From Cocos nucifera (lineage: Eukaryota; Streptophyta; Magnoliopsida; Arecales; Arecaceae), in contig QRFJ01006477.1 in assembly GCA_006176705.1 (NCBI GenBank), positions 32,356-96,355 on the forward strand: a stretch of DNA of 64,000 nucleotides, given 5' to 3'. The notes under the pieces are model-generated. The model was given only the letters and a program-made list of their open reading frames with translations. It was not told the origin of the DNA and searched no databases. Positions 46,684-58,539 of the stretch are shown here, in pieces (positions within the stretch are counted from its first letter, which is position 1; each line of letters starts with the position of its first letter). The translations under genes and the position numbers were made by a program.

Positions 46684-47502
46684 ATCTCCTAGAGCACCCA
46701 TATAGTGTGATTTAGTTGTCTGACAGACAAGATTTTGCAAAAGGTTATGGATGAGCCATTTGTTGCAGTGTTGTGGCTTAAGCTAGAGAGCATCTATAAC
46801 TAAGTCTAATAAATCGGCTCTATTTGAAGTAGCTGCTGTACGCTCTTCGGACAAAAGAAGGTATGCCTTCTAAAGACCAACTTGATGAATTCAATAAAAA
46901 TATTCTTAATTTAAAAAAAATATTAATATAAAAATTGATGATGAGGATACTTTCTTATTCTGCGATGTTCATTACCTCCCTCATTTGAGCATTTTATTAA
47001 TACTATGCTATATGGTTAGGATATTCTTTCTATGGAAGACATGAGTACTTTTAAGGAAGAACCTTATTTTTCTGAGTACTTTTGATTCATATGATTTTAA
47101 GTATTTTGATAGAAGTGAAGTTTTAAAGATTTCAAACAATGCTCTTATTATACTCAAAGATAGATTGTCTCATGGCCTCTATTTGCTTTAGAGTAGCACA
47201 ATTGTTGATGCTACATTAGATTTCTTATCAAATCTAGACTCGAATAGTATTTTGGCACATCTATTTTAAGCAAATGAGATTTGTTATGTGATCAAAATAT
47301 TGAGAAGCTTGACTTTTGTGAGTATTGTGTCTGTGGAAAATAGTCTAGAGTCAAGTTCATCTTAGCCATCCATAGAACAAAGGGCATATTAGATTATATC
47401 TATTTTGATCTTTGGGGTCTTGCACTTGTTTAGTGTAAAGGTGATTCTTAGTATTTGTTAACTTTTATTAATGATTTTTCAAGAAATATTTGGGTATTTT
47501 CT
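46684..47502 (+). pseudogene. Second Ty1/copia relic (gag, pre-integrase, integrase start)
   Basis: A separate, more decayed copia lineage. Gag part at 46730-47050 (QKVMDEPFVAVLWLKLESIYN, then DEDTF and TMLYG-like sequence in shifted frames). The pre-integrase part at about 47100-47260 reads YFDRSEVLKISNNALIILK, LYLL.SSTIVDA. The integrase start at 47360-47502 reads AIHRTKGILDYIYFDLWG, YLLTFINDFSRNIWVF. The protease is missing between these, by deletion. It resembles Tork-type copia. It is cut at 47502 by the Tat element. Confidence 0.7.
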
Positions 47503-48844
47503 TGTTGGGGGTAAAAAGACCCCCACCGAAGGCCTTGGCCGAAGTCTTTGACCGCCAACCTCCTTCCTATTAGGATTTATCGATATTCTTGGTAACGAGT
47601 TCGTACTGCAGAAACTTTCAATGACATATGAAAGTTTGGTGGCTCGATCTCAAATAGTAAGAGGAAACTGCTGTTTAACTAGCCTTACCTCTCGACTTGA
47701 GATGAGTAGCAGGGCCCAAGTTCAGCTCTCCCAACCTTGATTGGCAGCAAGCTTGGAAGATAGTCGAACTCCTCCAGTCACGCTCCTTCGAGATGAATTT
47801 CTCTAGTCGCGCTCCTTTCAAATGAATTTTTCTAGTCCTGCTCCTTTCGAATGAACTCCTCCAATCGTACTTTCTCTGGTCGAACTCCTTTAGTTACGCT
47901 CCTAGATGAATTCCTTCAGTCACACTCCTTCCAGATGAACTTTTCTAGTCGCACTTCCTTCGATCAAACATTTTTAGTCATGCTCCTTCCAGACAAACTC
48001 ATCTAGTCACGCTCCTTTTAGATGAACTCCTCCAGTCGTGCTCCCTCTAGTCAAACTCCTCCAGTCGTGCTCCTTTCAAACAAACTCCTATAATCATGCT
48101 TCCTTCGAATGAACTCCTACAATCGTGCTCCCTATGATCGAACTCCTCCAATCTTGCTCCTTCCAAATGAATTCCTCTGGTCACCTTTCCTTTAGAAGAA
48201 CTTCTCCAGCCATGCTCCAGTCGTGGACCTACTTAATCCCTGCCATGCCTGTCGGTGGGAACCATCCAAAGGAACCTCATCAAGTCGCTGATACATAGCG
48301 ACCGCTCCATAAGGGAGGGAGCACAAAAGTTTCAGATCTCAACTTAGGGGGCACCCACTTATGTGTAACTCAGAAAGCTTCCGAACCTCTTAAAGCAATT
48401 AGATGTTGCCCCCAATGGATCTTGGCTGATCCTAAGTTTGCTACGTACACCGAAGTCTCCAATCTACATCCAAACTTCAGCAAGGAGATCTACACTACTT
48501 ACAAATCATGATAAATGACAACTCATCTTCTATAACAAACTTCACGTGGCCTGAGCAACCCACTACTAGATGGTTATGGCTGTTGCTATCAGTTCGTTAC
48601 ATGCTCTACTTATAAAAGGGACCCTCAAGATACGTTTCATCTAGCTCTCTTCTCCTTTCCATCACTCTATTTTTTTATTTTTTGAGCACTCCATTCTAAT
48701 TGGCCGAAGAATTAACTTGAGCATCGGAGGGTCCTGCCAGAGCCACCCACCTTCAGTTTGAACTTTATTTTGTAGGTCCCATTGGTGGCCTTATCTTCTT
48801 GACTCCAGCTATCTCCAACGTCCTCATGGATTTTTGCACCAATA
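47503..48844 (+). repeat. 5' LTR of the Tat element
   Basis: Starts TGTTGGGGGTAAAAAGACCCC, with a short internal hairpin GGGGGT/ACCCCC-like, and ends ACCAATA. A tandem array at about 47765-48215 has units of about 27-30 bp of the form GAACTCCTCCAGTCGTGCTCC. A TATA box TATAAAAGG lies at 48611-48619. The exact 3' end (48841 or 48844) is uncertain; 48844 is chosen by comparison with the LARD LTR. Confidence 0.7.
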
Positions 48845-48863
48845 GAATTGGCACTAGAGGAAA
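48845..48863 (+). other. Primer-binding region of the Tat element
   Basis: GAATTGGCACTAGAGGAAAG immediately follows the LTR. Near-identical sequence follows the LTRs of the LARD (minus strand from 30991) and of the relic at 22909. The tRNA used was not identified with confidence. Confidence 0.55.
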
Positions 48864-48967
48864 GAACACTGAGCCCTTGTTCTAAAAAGAATGTTCAGTC
48901 GATCTTATTCACCTTCTTCTTTCGATCCTTCAATATCCATCTCTGTTTGATCTCTTTTATTTTAGAG

Positions 48968-50580
48968 ATGCCTTCAAAGAAGACAACCACTCGACGATCT
49001 ACTACATCTGCCATCAGATCTGAGCTGGATCTACCCATTCCTACTCCATCAGCAGCATCTCAACCCCCTCAATCGACGGCCCTGGTGGATTTAAAGCAAT
49101 TCAACCTGCTAATGTAGTAGGTTCGAGTCCTCACTGAAATGGTGCAGACCATGTGGCAACCCTCGATGGCAGCCCAGCCAGAGAACCCCTACCTAGAGCT
49201 TTAAGAATCGACATCAAGAATGACAACTTGGGCCAGCAGACCCATTACCCCTAGGAAGGGGAAGCAGAGGGTAGGGAGCCCCTGCTTCGATCATGATTCA
49301 TCTCCAGAAGAGACTTTCTCCATCTACAATCAGTGGCCCTTTAAGATTCATGATCGAGATAATGCTCTCGATTAGAAGCTTCAGGATATGAATCGATGGA
49401 TTGAGAAGCTCTGTCATGCCGCCCTAGTCCACCATGACGATATCTATACTGATCCCCCTTTTTCTACTAATATCATGTAAGAGCCCATCCCGTCGAACTT
49501 CAAGCTCCTCCAGTTCAAGAGTTATGATGAAACTTCTAATTCGGTCGACCATCTATAGGCCTTTTGAATGATGATGCTGCTCTATGGTGCACCGAATGCC
49601 ATCCTATGCGTAGTCTTTCCATCTATCTTAAAGGAGGCAGCAAGAAATTGGTACTCGAGCCTTAAGCCGAGTACAATCTTTTCTTTTGACCTAATGAGCC
49701 ATCAGTTTGTGGCTCATTTCATAAGCAATCGACGTCCAAGATAAGGTTTGAACTTTCTCATCAATATAAAGCAGAAAGAGGGAGAGTCTATTCGAGCTTA
49801 CGTCAGTTGCTTTAATATTGCTATGCTGGAGGTTCAAAACTTGGACTAGTCTATAGTCATGGCCGCACTGAAGGATGGTCTTCAAAAGAATGATCTTCTA
49901 TCCTTCCTAAAAAGAAAGTATCTCAGAAATTTTATTGATATGTTGGCCTAGGTTGAAGGTTATGCCCAGACAGAGGAGCCCTTCAAATTGAAGAATGAAG
50001 AGACCACAAAAGAGCAGTAAGTGGGTGAATCTAGCAAGCCCACATCTGATAGAAAGCCAAGTGAAGCTGGATCATGCTCATGAACTCCTTTCGAGCATAG
50101 ACGAGCCTGAACTCCTCCTCGAGCTCGTCGATAGGAAAGTCTAGATCCGAGGATCTGGTGGAACTTCCCTCCCAGAAGATTCAACAATTATGCTCACTTG
50201 AATACCTCAAAAACTCTGATGCTAATGAAGTAGCTACTAGGACTGGAGAGGATGCAGACTCATCTGACCAAGCGCAACCCCAACAAGTACTGCCTCTACC
50301 ATCATGACCATAGTCACGATACTAAAGAGTGCATCCAGCTTTAGAACGAGATTATGACACTGAGTAGAAGAGGTCAGCTGGACCGATTTATCAGGCATCG
50401 GCCAAAGAGGAGGAAAGATCATCTAAGAGCTTCCCTACAACCTAAATCATCTCGATGGGATGAGCCACGAGGAGATCGGCCTCCCTTAGGGTCATCAATA
50501 CTATCACTAGGGAACATCAGTAAGGAGAGGCCAGTAGGTCAACAAAGCCAATAAAGAAATAGTGGACTGAAGAATCCATC
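48968..50580 (+). pseudogene. Tat gag, degenerate
   Basis: ATG at 48968 (MPSKKTTTRRSTTSAIRSEL). Recognisable capsid-type blocks follow in broken frames at about 49500-49940: PSNFKLLQFKSYDETSNSVDHL, VFPSILKEAARNWYSSLKPSTI, SFDLMSHQFVAHFISNRRP, KQKEGESIRAYVSCFN, AALKDGLQKNDLLSFL. Near 50280 comes YCLYHHDHSHDTKECIQL, the zinc-knuckle-like CxxHxxxxHxxxxC region typical of Tat gag. At least seven in-frame stops. Confidence 0.75.
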
Positions 50581-50599
50581 ACTTTCACTAAAGAAGATG

Positions 50600-51040
50600 T
50601 CCAAAGAGTTTAGCTTCTGCATAATGATGCAGTTGTAGTTATTTTAAATATTACTGATTATGATGTACACCATATTTTAATTGATAATGAAAAATCTACT
50701 GATATCATATTTTATGATTGTTTCTCCAAAATGTCTATATCTGATGATAGGATGGATCCGATGAACTCTTCGTTAGTAGGATTCATGGGCAATATAGTGC
50801 TAATGGAAGGAATAATAACATTGCCTATGGTAGGTGGCCGATATCCAAAGCAATCTAAGGCACAAGTTAATTTTTTAGTAGTCAAAGTTCCTTCTGCCTA
50901 TAATGCGATCCTTAGCCAATCTGATTTAAATGCACTTCAAGCTGTGGTTTCAACTTACTACTTGAAGATGAAGTTTCCAACAAAGTATGGAGTCAGGAAG
51001 GTTAGAGGAGATCGGGCATTAGCTTAGCATTGCTATAGCA
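50600..51040 (+). pseudogene. Tat aspartic protease, active-site motif lost
   Basis: Reads ILHNDAVVVILNITDYDVH-like sequence, then at about 50679 LIDNEKSTDIIFYD, where active members have a D-T/S-G triad. Further on come LVGFMGN, ITLPMVGGRYP, VNFLVVKVPSAYNAILSQSDLNAL and TYYLKMKFPTKYGVRKVRGD, all normal for the domain. DTG has become DNE, so it would be catalytically dead even without the upstream frameshifts. Confidence 0.75.
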
Positions 51041-51078
51041 TTATCCTACAGGGGGGAAAACAAGCAAATCCTTATCCG

Positions 51079-52145
51079 ATGGATGGGCTCAATGCCCGTG
51101 ATGATTTATCTAAGGAAAGGGGAGAACCCATTGACGATCTTGAAGAAATCCCTTTGAATGATGGGAATGAAGAATATACTGTGAAGATCGACTCGAATTT
51201 GAAAGAAGAAGTCAGAAAGTGGCTCATCACATTCTTGCAAAGGAATGTCGATGTCTTCACTTGGGTGCCTGCCGACATGTTCGAGATTGATGCAGAGGTC
51301 ATGAAACATCGCCTGGGAGTGGATCTTAATCGATAGTCAGTAAAATAGAAAAAATACAGTTTTGCACCAAAAAGGTAGAAGGCCATAATGGACGAGGTCA
51401 ACAAGCTTCTTAAGATGGGATTCATTCAAGAAGTGCTTTATCCGGACTGGATTGCCAATGTTGTTTTAGTTAAAAAAGCAAATGACAAATGGAGGATGTG
51501 TATAGACTTTATACATTAAAAAAAGTCTACCCAAAAGATAGCGACCCTCTGTCCAGAATTGACCAACTAGTGGATGCAACTTCGGGACATGAACTCCTCA
51601 CCTTCATGGATGCATTCTTCGAATACAATCAAATTTTGATGGCACCACAGGATGAGGAGAAGACTACTTTTATAATTAACCATGATCTTTATTGTTACAG
51701 AGTTATACCCTTTGGACTTAAAAATGCAGGAGCAACTTATCAGCGCCTGGTGAATAAGATCTTCAAGGAGCAGATCGGCCGCAATAAGGAGGTCTATGTG
51801 GATGATATGCTGGTTAAAAGCCGATCTTTACCAAATCACATTGCAGACCTTGAAGAGACATTCAGCACCCTTCAAAAGTACAAAATGATGCTGAACCCTA
51901 CAAAATGCATGTTTGGAGTAACCTCGGAAAAGTTCTTAAGGTTCATGGTATTGAGCTGCGGCATTGAGGCTAACCCAAAGAAGATCATAGCCATCTAGAA
52001 ATGACTGCCTCAAAAATAATAAAAGATGTTCAACGCCTCACAGGCAAGATGGCAGCCCTAAACCACTTCGGGAGCATTGCATCCCCTTCTTCCAAGTACT
52101 CAAGCAGCCCAAGAACTTCAGCTGGAATCCTGAGTATCAACGGAC
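51079..52145 (+). pseudogene. Tat reverse transcriptase, degenerate
   Basis: A lead-in at 51140-51336 (IDSNLKEEVRKWLITFLQRNVDVFTWVPADMF in segments) ends at a TAG. Then IMDEVNKLLKMGFIQEVLYPDW, VLVKKANDKWRMC, and from 51489 a 170-codon open stretch carrying FMDAFFEYNQILMAPQDEEKT, YCYRVIPFGLKNAGATYQRL and the intact catalytic YVDD box (51795-51806). After a stop at 51999 the palm/thumb end and RNase H connection continue (LTGKMAALNHFGS near 52035). Confidence 0.85.
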
Positions 52146-52155
52146 CCTTGAAGAA

Positions 52156-52640
52156 TTGAAGAGTTATCTCAGTTCACCCCTACTACTTGCCAAATTTGAA
52201 CATGGAGAAGAGCTATTCTTGTACCTTGCCGTATCCCCCATAGCTATTGGAGCTGTACTGGTTAGGAAAGAAGCTAAAGTCCAAAAGCCGATCTACTATA
52301 TAAGCAAAGTCTTGAGTGATGCAGAAATAAGATATACCAAATTGAAAAAATTAACCTATGCCTTGTTGATTATAGTCAAGAAGCTTCAGCCTTATTTTCA
52401 GGGGCACATAATTACTCTCCTCACTGATCAACCCATCAAGGCAATCCTTCATCGATCCTATATCTCTGGTAGAGTGGCAAAATGGATGATTGAGTTGACT
52501 AAATTTGACATTCATTTTCAACCTCGGCCATCTATCAAAGATCAAATACTGATCGATTTTATAGTGGAATACATCATTCTAGAAGAAACTAAACTAGAGA
52601 ACCAAGAAGTTTTTGCCCCTAGCTCCCCTAAAGAGAAGAC
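52156..52640 (+). pseudogene. Tat RNase H (retroviral type), truncated by insertion
   Basis: Open for 160 codons: SSPLLLAKFEHGEELFLYLA, ISKVLSDAEIRYTKLKKL, PIKAILHRSYISGRVAKW and FDIHFQPRPSIKDQ, the typical RNase H that follows reverse transcriptase in gypsy elements. The usual catalytic Asp of the first strand (A-V-S at 52229) is not obvious. The reading frame runs into the inserted Athila-type LTR at 52641. Confidence 0.8.
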
Positions 52641-54117
52641 TGATAGGAATGCGATGTTGTCATTAAAACACTATATTTATCAGTTTAATTAAACTTCTTA
52701 AAATAACTAAAAATATGTAGATAGCAGTGAGTAGGGTCGAATCCACAGAAAAGATAGTGTTTTAGATTTAAAATCATTGATTTTTGAAAAGAAAAAGAAA
52801 AGGATATGAGTTTTGGAATCAAAAGTAAAGTCAAAAATGAAAATTAAAAGGTGTAGAAATTTAAATTTGGTACTAAGATCTACTAGTTAGATCTTAGCAT
52901 CTATTTGCAATAAAATAAAAAGCAATAATTAAAGTGCAAAAATTAAATTACAATAAAAACAAAGAGCATAAAATTAAAGTATAAAAAAGATAAAATTTTT
53001 ATTAATTAAAATTTTAGAATTTAAATACATAAAATTTAAAAAGAAAGAAAATAAAATAAAATAGCCTGATCTTTGATCTTGGATCGGCATTGGTAGAAGG
53101 ATGGTATAGAAGCCCCGCTCTTCTTCTTAGCACCTATTGCTTTGAAGCAGCCATTAACCCATAGCCTGGCTTCCTCTGTACCAAAGCTTCATCTTGATCA
53201 GATCTATTGATTTCTAAAGGCCTGAGGTCCTTTTTATAGAGCTAGGAGGACTGGAGAGTTTTCTTCTAGGCAATGTGAGACTAAGGAGCTATTTGATCAT
53301 CAAAATATGGAGAAATCTGAGTGAAAATTAGATTAAAAAAAGTTCTGGATGAATTCTACTGCTTTGGATGAAATCTGGCTACTAATCGTACATTGAGAGT
53401 CCTGATCATCACTTGAAGCTTTCTGGACCATTGAATCTTCACCGACTGGTTTTTTGGCCATCTGATCACGTTAGATAGCTGATGGAATTCGAATCAAATC
53501 TGAAAATAACCACCGCCATCCGATCTTGACTGCAATCAACTAGATCCATCCGATCGTGCCTTTACTGTTGCCATGGACCACATGGACCGACTGCACCACA
53601 CACCATAATCAATCAGCGCTCACTGCTTTGATGCAAAATTACCTTTTTACCCTATAGACCGTGATGGATTTTTTATGTACCCTTAAGGATCTAGGTCCAC
53701 CACGTGTCGCTCCATGATTCGTCGGATTCTACTGAGCTGGCGGTCCACGCCTGGATCGTGGACCAGCTGATGGTTTCCATGGCTGAGTCGGCTACCGTGG
53801 TTGGCTTGGTCCATTGGCTTGAGCTGGCTGAGCCATTTTTCTTTTTTTTATTTAATTTTTATTTATTTTATTTTTTTAAAAATTCATATCTTCTCCATTT
53901 TGCTCGAAACTTATTTTGTTATGATCAAAAAAATGAGCTCCTTCTATTGATTATAAAATTTTATTTTTTTTATTTTTATTATTTTTAATTAATTTTTTAA
54001 TTAATAAAAATATTAATTTCTTAAAAGTTATATATAAATTAAATATTAATTTTTAAAAATTAATATAAATTAATTAATAAATTAATACTTTTATTGATGA
54101 ATTTATGGTACTTATCA
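52641..54117 (-). repeat. 3' LTR of the Athila-type element
   Basis: Plus-strand reading starts TGATAGGAATGCGATG and ends GGTACTTATCA. It matches 59639-61094 along its length. The fragment with an open frame at 53704-53988 has no protein features. Confidence 0.88.
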
Positions 54118-55351
54118 CATCCTCCAACTTAAGCTTTGCTCGTCTTTGAGTAAAGAAAGAATTTAGTTTTAAATACCTTTTAACTTTAGAGTTTCGAATT
54201 TTAACTAAATAGTTTTAAAAATGGCTATTGATATTCAGTAGAGCTTAAGTGAGACATATCATTGAGGTATTAATACTTATTAATAAAAAAATTAAATAAA
54301 AAATATTAAATTTTTAAAATTTTTTTCTAAATTATCCCATCTTTATCTTTGATTTATCTAAACTTTCATATAGACAAGTGTATTGCTACTTCCATCCTTC
54401 AATTATTGATTTTTATTTTTACATTGTCCACTTTTTTATGTGAATATCATTGCTTACTTAGACAACGGGATCCGATTACTCGGTAGGAGACCAATATTAT
54501 TATTATTTTTTTAACATTATACCATTATTGAGTGTCTTAATCCCTTAAGCTTTCTATTTGATCCATATAGCGAGTCTTGGACCAATGACTCCCAAACCAA
54601 TTGGCTTTAGGGCACTAGGTATAGAATACCCCTCGGGCTTACTAGCTCAAATCAAACAGGCTATGAGTTAAGACTAGCTTTACAACAAGCTTCTTTGCCC
54701 TTCTCATTTTTTGATGCGAAACTCAATGCTTGCTTAGGTAAAGAGGCCCGGTTACTCAGTGAGAAGTACTTGAAAACTATTTGATTAAAATAAATTTTTT
54801 ATATGAAGAAATGTATAGTTATCCTACACAAGCCTATAAAAAGTAGACTTTTCTTTGATGCTAGTGAAGTAATTAGAAATGCTCTAGGGAAAAATATTTT
54901 ATGTTCTAGACTTAACTCTTTATTGAATTTTCTTAATACTTGATTTCTCAATATCTCATAGATTTTCTGATCTATGTATCAATTTTCTTTTAAAAATGCT
55001 TAGTTTAATTCAATTCTTAAGCATAATCAGATGTCTAAATACTAAATACTAACTTTTTCAAGAACTTAAAATTTTAAAATTTTTATTTTTCTTTCCTCCA
55101 ACTTAATCGACATTGTCCTTAATGGAGAAGAAAAAATAAAGAGTGTAATAAAGAACATGAAAGAATACACCTGACTATAGTTTTTGGTCCAGCACATGTC
55201 TTTGAAAATTTGGGCTCTCCCTCCAACTTATTCAAATTATCCTAAAAAAAATCAATTGAAAAGGTAAATTAAACTAAAGAAAACTAAATATTGGGTTGCC
55301 TCCCAACAAGTGCTAAGTTTACCATCTTTAGCCAGACATAATGCAGTTTAA
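54118..55351 (-). other. Non-coding 3' interior of the Athila-type element
   Basis: No protein recognised. At about 55293-55315 the minus strand reads CACTTGTTGGGAGGCAACCC, a conserved phrase of Athila-type elements downstream of coding regions, placed right after the end of the last open frame. Its role is not known to me. Confidence 0.6.
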
Positions 55352-56260
55352 CTATCCTATGTCAAATATTGGATTGACAAATTCTAATAATTTTGGATTG
55401 CCAATCTCAGAAAGTTGATTTATAATTCCATTATTGATATAATCATTGTTAATTTTAGGGACATAATTTATGATCCCATTCTTAGACCCATGTTTATTAA
55501 GAATTTTTTCTATTTGTTCTTCTAAAATGCTCATGAATGGAGTTTTTGTATTAGGAGTTAAGTTTGATTCAATGGGTGCTGGAATGGTGATAAAAGATGA
55601 TTTTAATTTTGGAGGTAAATTAATATGATCTTGCTTAAACAACTTCATTAATACTTCATTATATGCCTCTTGATTTTTGTAAGAAGAACCAGCTTCTAGG
55701 ATTGAAGGGAATAGAACATTAGGTTTATAAGTCTTGGATAAATTATCTATTCTCTTTTCTCCTTTTCCTATCTCATTTAAACTGGAACTAGCATCAGTAC
55801 TAATTCTTGGCTCGGGTTCTTCTATGTGGTTAGTCTCAGTACTAACCAGTTCCTCTAAGTGTATCCTATGTTGAATTATGGAAGGGCTTATTCCTTTAAT
55901 GTCTGTCATGATCCAGCCTATTGCTTTTCAGTTTTCTCTTAAGATCGTTAATAATTCCTCCTCTTGGTTAGGATTCAGGTCTGATGCAATAATTACAGGC
56001 AAGTTTTTCTCTGGATCTAAATATACATACTTGAGGTGCTCAGGGAGAGGTTTCAACTCTACTTTGGGTGCCTCTTCTTTTGATGACTTAGGTGATGGTT
56101 TAGTCATTTCTATGAGTGATTCAATGGGAGGTTTCCATCTTTGATCATTTTTATTATCTCCAAGTATTTTATCTAGGTTCTTATATTCATAAGTTGGCCA
56201 GATACTAGATTCAAGATCGACTTCCTCATCACTAATGTCTATGGGTTCATAAATTTCATC
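55352..56260 (-). pseudogene. Truncated reverse transcriptase lead-in fused to an unrecognised reading frame
   Basis: Minus strand. After the protease, the frame reads LKPLPEHLKYVYLDPEKN, LPVIIASDLNPNQEEELLTIL and, past one TGA (about 55935), KAIGWIMTDIKGISPSIIQH, the standard Athila lead-in to reverse transcriptase. At HRIHLEE (about 55850) homology ends exactly where the polymerase should begin. Instead the frame stays open for about 165 more codons (55352-55850) of acidic, Asn/Ser/Pro-rich protein that I do not recognise, with EAYNEVLMKLFKQDHINLPP as its most structured-looking part. The continued openness suggests this joined protein was once selected or formed recently. Confidence 0.6.
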
Positions 56261-56845
56261 TTAGATTACACTTATATTAGCATGCTTAGTAGATTTCTGT
56301 TCCAAATTGAAAATATTCAGCTCGATAGTCATATTTCCAAAAGATAGTTTCATAAGTCCATTCCGACAATTGATTTTAGCATTAGCAGTAGCTAGGAATG
56401 GTCTTCCTAAAATCACTAGAATTTGATCCTTAGGATTTGATATTGGCTCAATCTCCAAAATGACAAAATCAATTGGAAAGATAAAATTTCCAACCTTAAT
56501 CAAAACATCTTCTACCATTTCCTTGAGGATCCTAAAAGATTGGTTTGCTAATTGTAATGTGATCTCTGTTGGTTGAAGGTTTTCCAATCCTAATTGCTCA
56601 TAAACTGAATAGGGCAAAATATTTATACTAGCCCCTAAATCAAGTAATGCCTTCTTAATGTGGATTTCTTCTATGACACATGAAATTGTTGGAGACCCTG
56701 GGTCCCTGTACTTTATAGGCATATGACTTAACAAATATGAACTCATACTTACTGCTAAGAAAGCTCTCTTTGGTACGTTAGTCATCTTTTTCTTGGTGCA
56801 AAGATTTTTTAAGAATTTGGTATAAGTCAGAACTTGTTGGATCAT
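56261..56845 (-). pseudogene. Athila-type aspartic protease
   Basis: Open for 195 codons on the minus strand. It contains RAFLAVSMSSYLLSHMPIKY and DPGSPTISCVIEEI, then the active-site segment ALLDLGASINILPYSVYEQL (about 56600-56660), the D-L-G-A-S variant usual for Athila, and the downstream ILVILGRPFLATANAKIN. The domain looks intact, although stops lie on either side (before 56845 and at 56261). It would cut the gag-protease polyprotein. Confidence 0.8.
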
Positions 56846-57079
56846 GTCTAGTAGAGGAATATTTACTTGAACTTGTTTAAATACTTCTAATATTTTGTCT
56901 AAATGTTCTGATTATTTATTAGACCTTAATTGATTCAGGAAAGGAGCTCTAGAGATTGTGGGCATCTGGTTTGATGCACTATCAGTTTCAGGAGCTTGAG
57001 TTTGTAAGGTAGATTGTTCATTGGATGGCTCAACAGACTCAGTACTAGTGTTAGGTGTATTTACCTTATTATCTACTTA

Positions 57080-58539
57080 TTTTTCTAATCTTAAGGAATG
57101 AATAGCATTAACTTGATTAACCTGGTTTCTTTGGAATGGTCTACCATTTTGATTCCTAAGGTTGGGTTCAGGTTGGCTAGGTAGCCTACCTCGTTCACGT
57201 TCACTTATAGTGGATGCTAGCTGACCCACTTGCATTTTCAAGTGGGCTATGGCCTGAGAATTTGAATTCAGAATTTGGCCCATAGTTTGCATGAAATTGC
57301 TTAAGGTAGCATTGGTGTCAGCATTAGATTTGGCTAGGGTTTCCAGGCTTTTCTCTAAAGAACTAAGTTTCTTTTCATTAATATTAAAGTCTGGTGGTGG
57401 CAGGGTGTTTACCACAGGATTAGGTCTTGGATTCTGCTGATTGAAACTTGGACCACCTACATTTGGGTTTTGTGACCATAAAAAAATTGGATGATTCCTC
57501 TAACCTAGATTGTAAGTGGGTGCATAGGGATTATTTAACAGTCTCTGATATGTGGCATTCACTTGTGCACATCCATTATCTAATTGGTTCATTGAGAGGG
57601 GATATTTCTCAAGGACATGGTTTGGTGCATTGCACCCGTTGCACATGGGTGGAGACACTTGGTTCACACTGGCTGGTCTTTGAAGTTCTAAGGCCTCTAA
57701 CCTACATGTTAAAGTTGCAATTTTGACTTCTGCAGCTAGGAAGGTTTGAATTTGGTATATTCCACCTCTTGAAGGTGTGGATTTTTTTGGTTTCCTAGTT
57801 ATTTTTCATTGTAAACTTTTTTTAACTAGGTCTTCTAAAAATTGTCAGACTTCATTTGGTTCTTTGTACATAAATTATCTCTGGCACATGGACTCTAGCA
57901 TTATTTGAAAATTTGAATCTAACACTTCATAAATTATTTGGCATAGCCTCCAAATTTTTATTCCATGGTGTGGGCATTGGGTCAAGAGATTCTTGAATTG
58001 ATCGAAGTATTTCCAAAATGATTCACTAGCTAGTTGATAGAATTGATTTATTTCATTTCTAATTCTAGCTATTTTGTGATGAAAAATTTTTTTTTTAAGA
58101 ATATTCTCACAAAGCCCTCCTAGGTCGTGATAGATTGATTTGGAAGACTATAAAGCCATTTTTTGGTATTATCCTTAAGGGCAAAATTGATTAATCTTAG
58201 TTTGATTTCGTCCTTTGATAATTGTTGTAGTTTCATGGTTACACAAACCTCTTCAAATTTCCTAATGAATATATATGCATCCTCTATTCCCATGAATTTT
58301 GAAAGCATGTTAATGATTTGAGGTTTAATTTAAAAATTATTTACTGTGGGTTGGGGCAACTTGATATAAGAGGGTTGGACGGAACCAACCCTATAACATA
58401 AGTCCTTAAGGGTTTGAGGTTGAGGCTGATTTGCTAAATCCATTGTGGATGTTGAGGTCGTAGGATCTGAAATAGGAACTAAATCCATTTTGATTGGTCG
58501 ACCTAAAATTCTTCTCCACACGGATGTTGGAGAATTCAC
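57080..58539 (-). pseudogene. Athila-type gag, degenerate
   Basis: Minus strand, starting at MNSPTSVWRRILGRPIKMD. Capsid-type sequence: MLSKFMGIEDAYIFIRKFEE, LRLINFALKDNTKKWLYSLP (58120-58308), then FDQFKNLLTQCPHHGIKIW. A single zinc-knuckle-like CNGCNAPNHVLEKYP lies near 57630. The last 110 codons (57077-57415) form a coiled-coil-like segment KLSSLEKSLETLAKSNADTN followed by an Asn/Arg-rich tail. About eight in-frame stops or shifts overall. Confidence 0.8.

Noticed and set aside
55878..56144. 88-codon plus-strand open frame
   Set aside because: Antisense to the conserved Athila lead-in that reads clearly on the minus strand.
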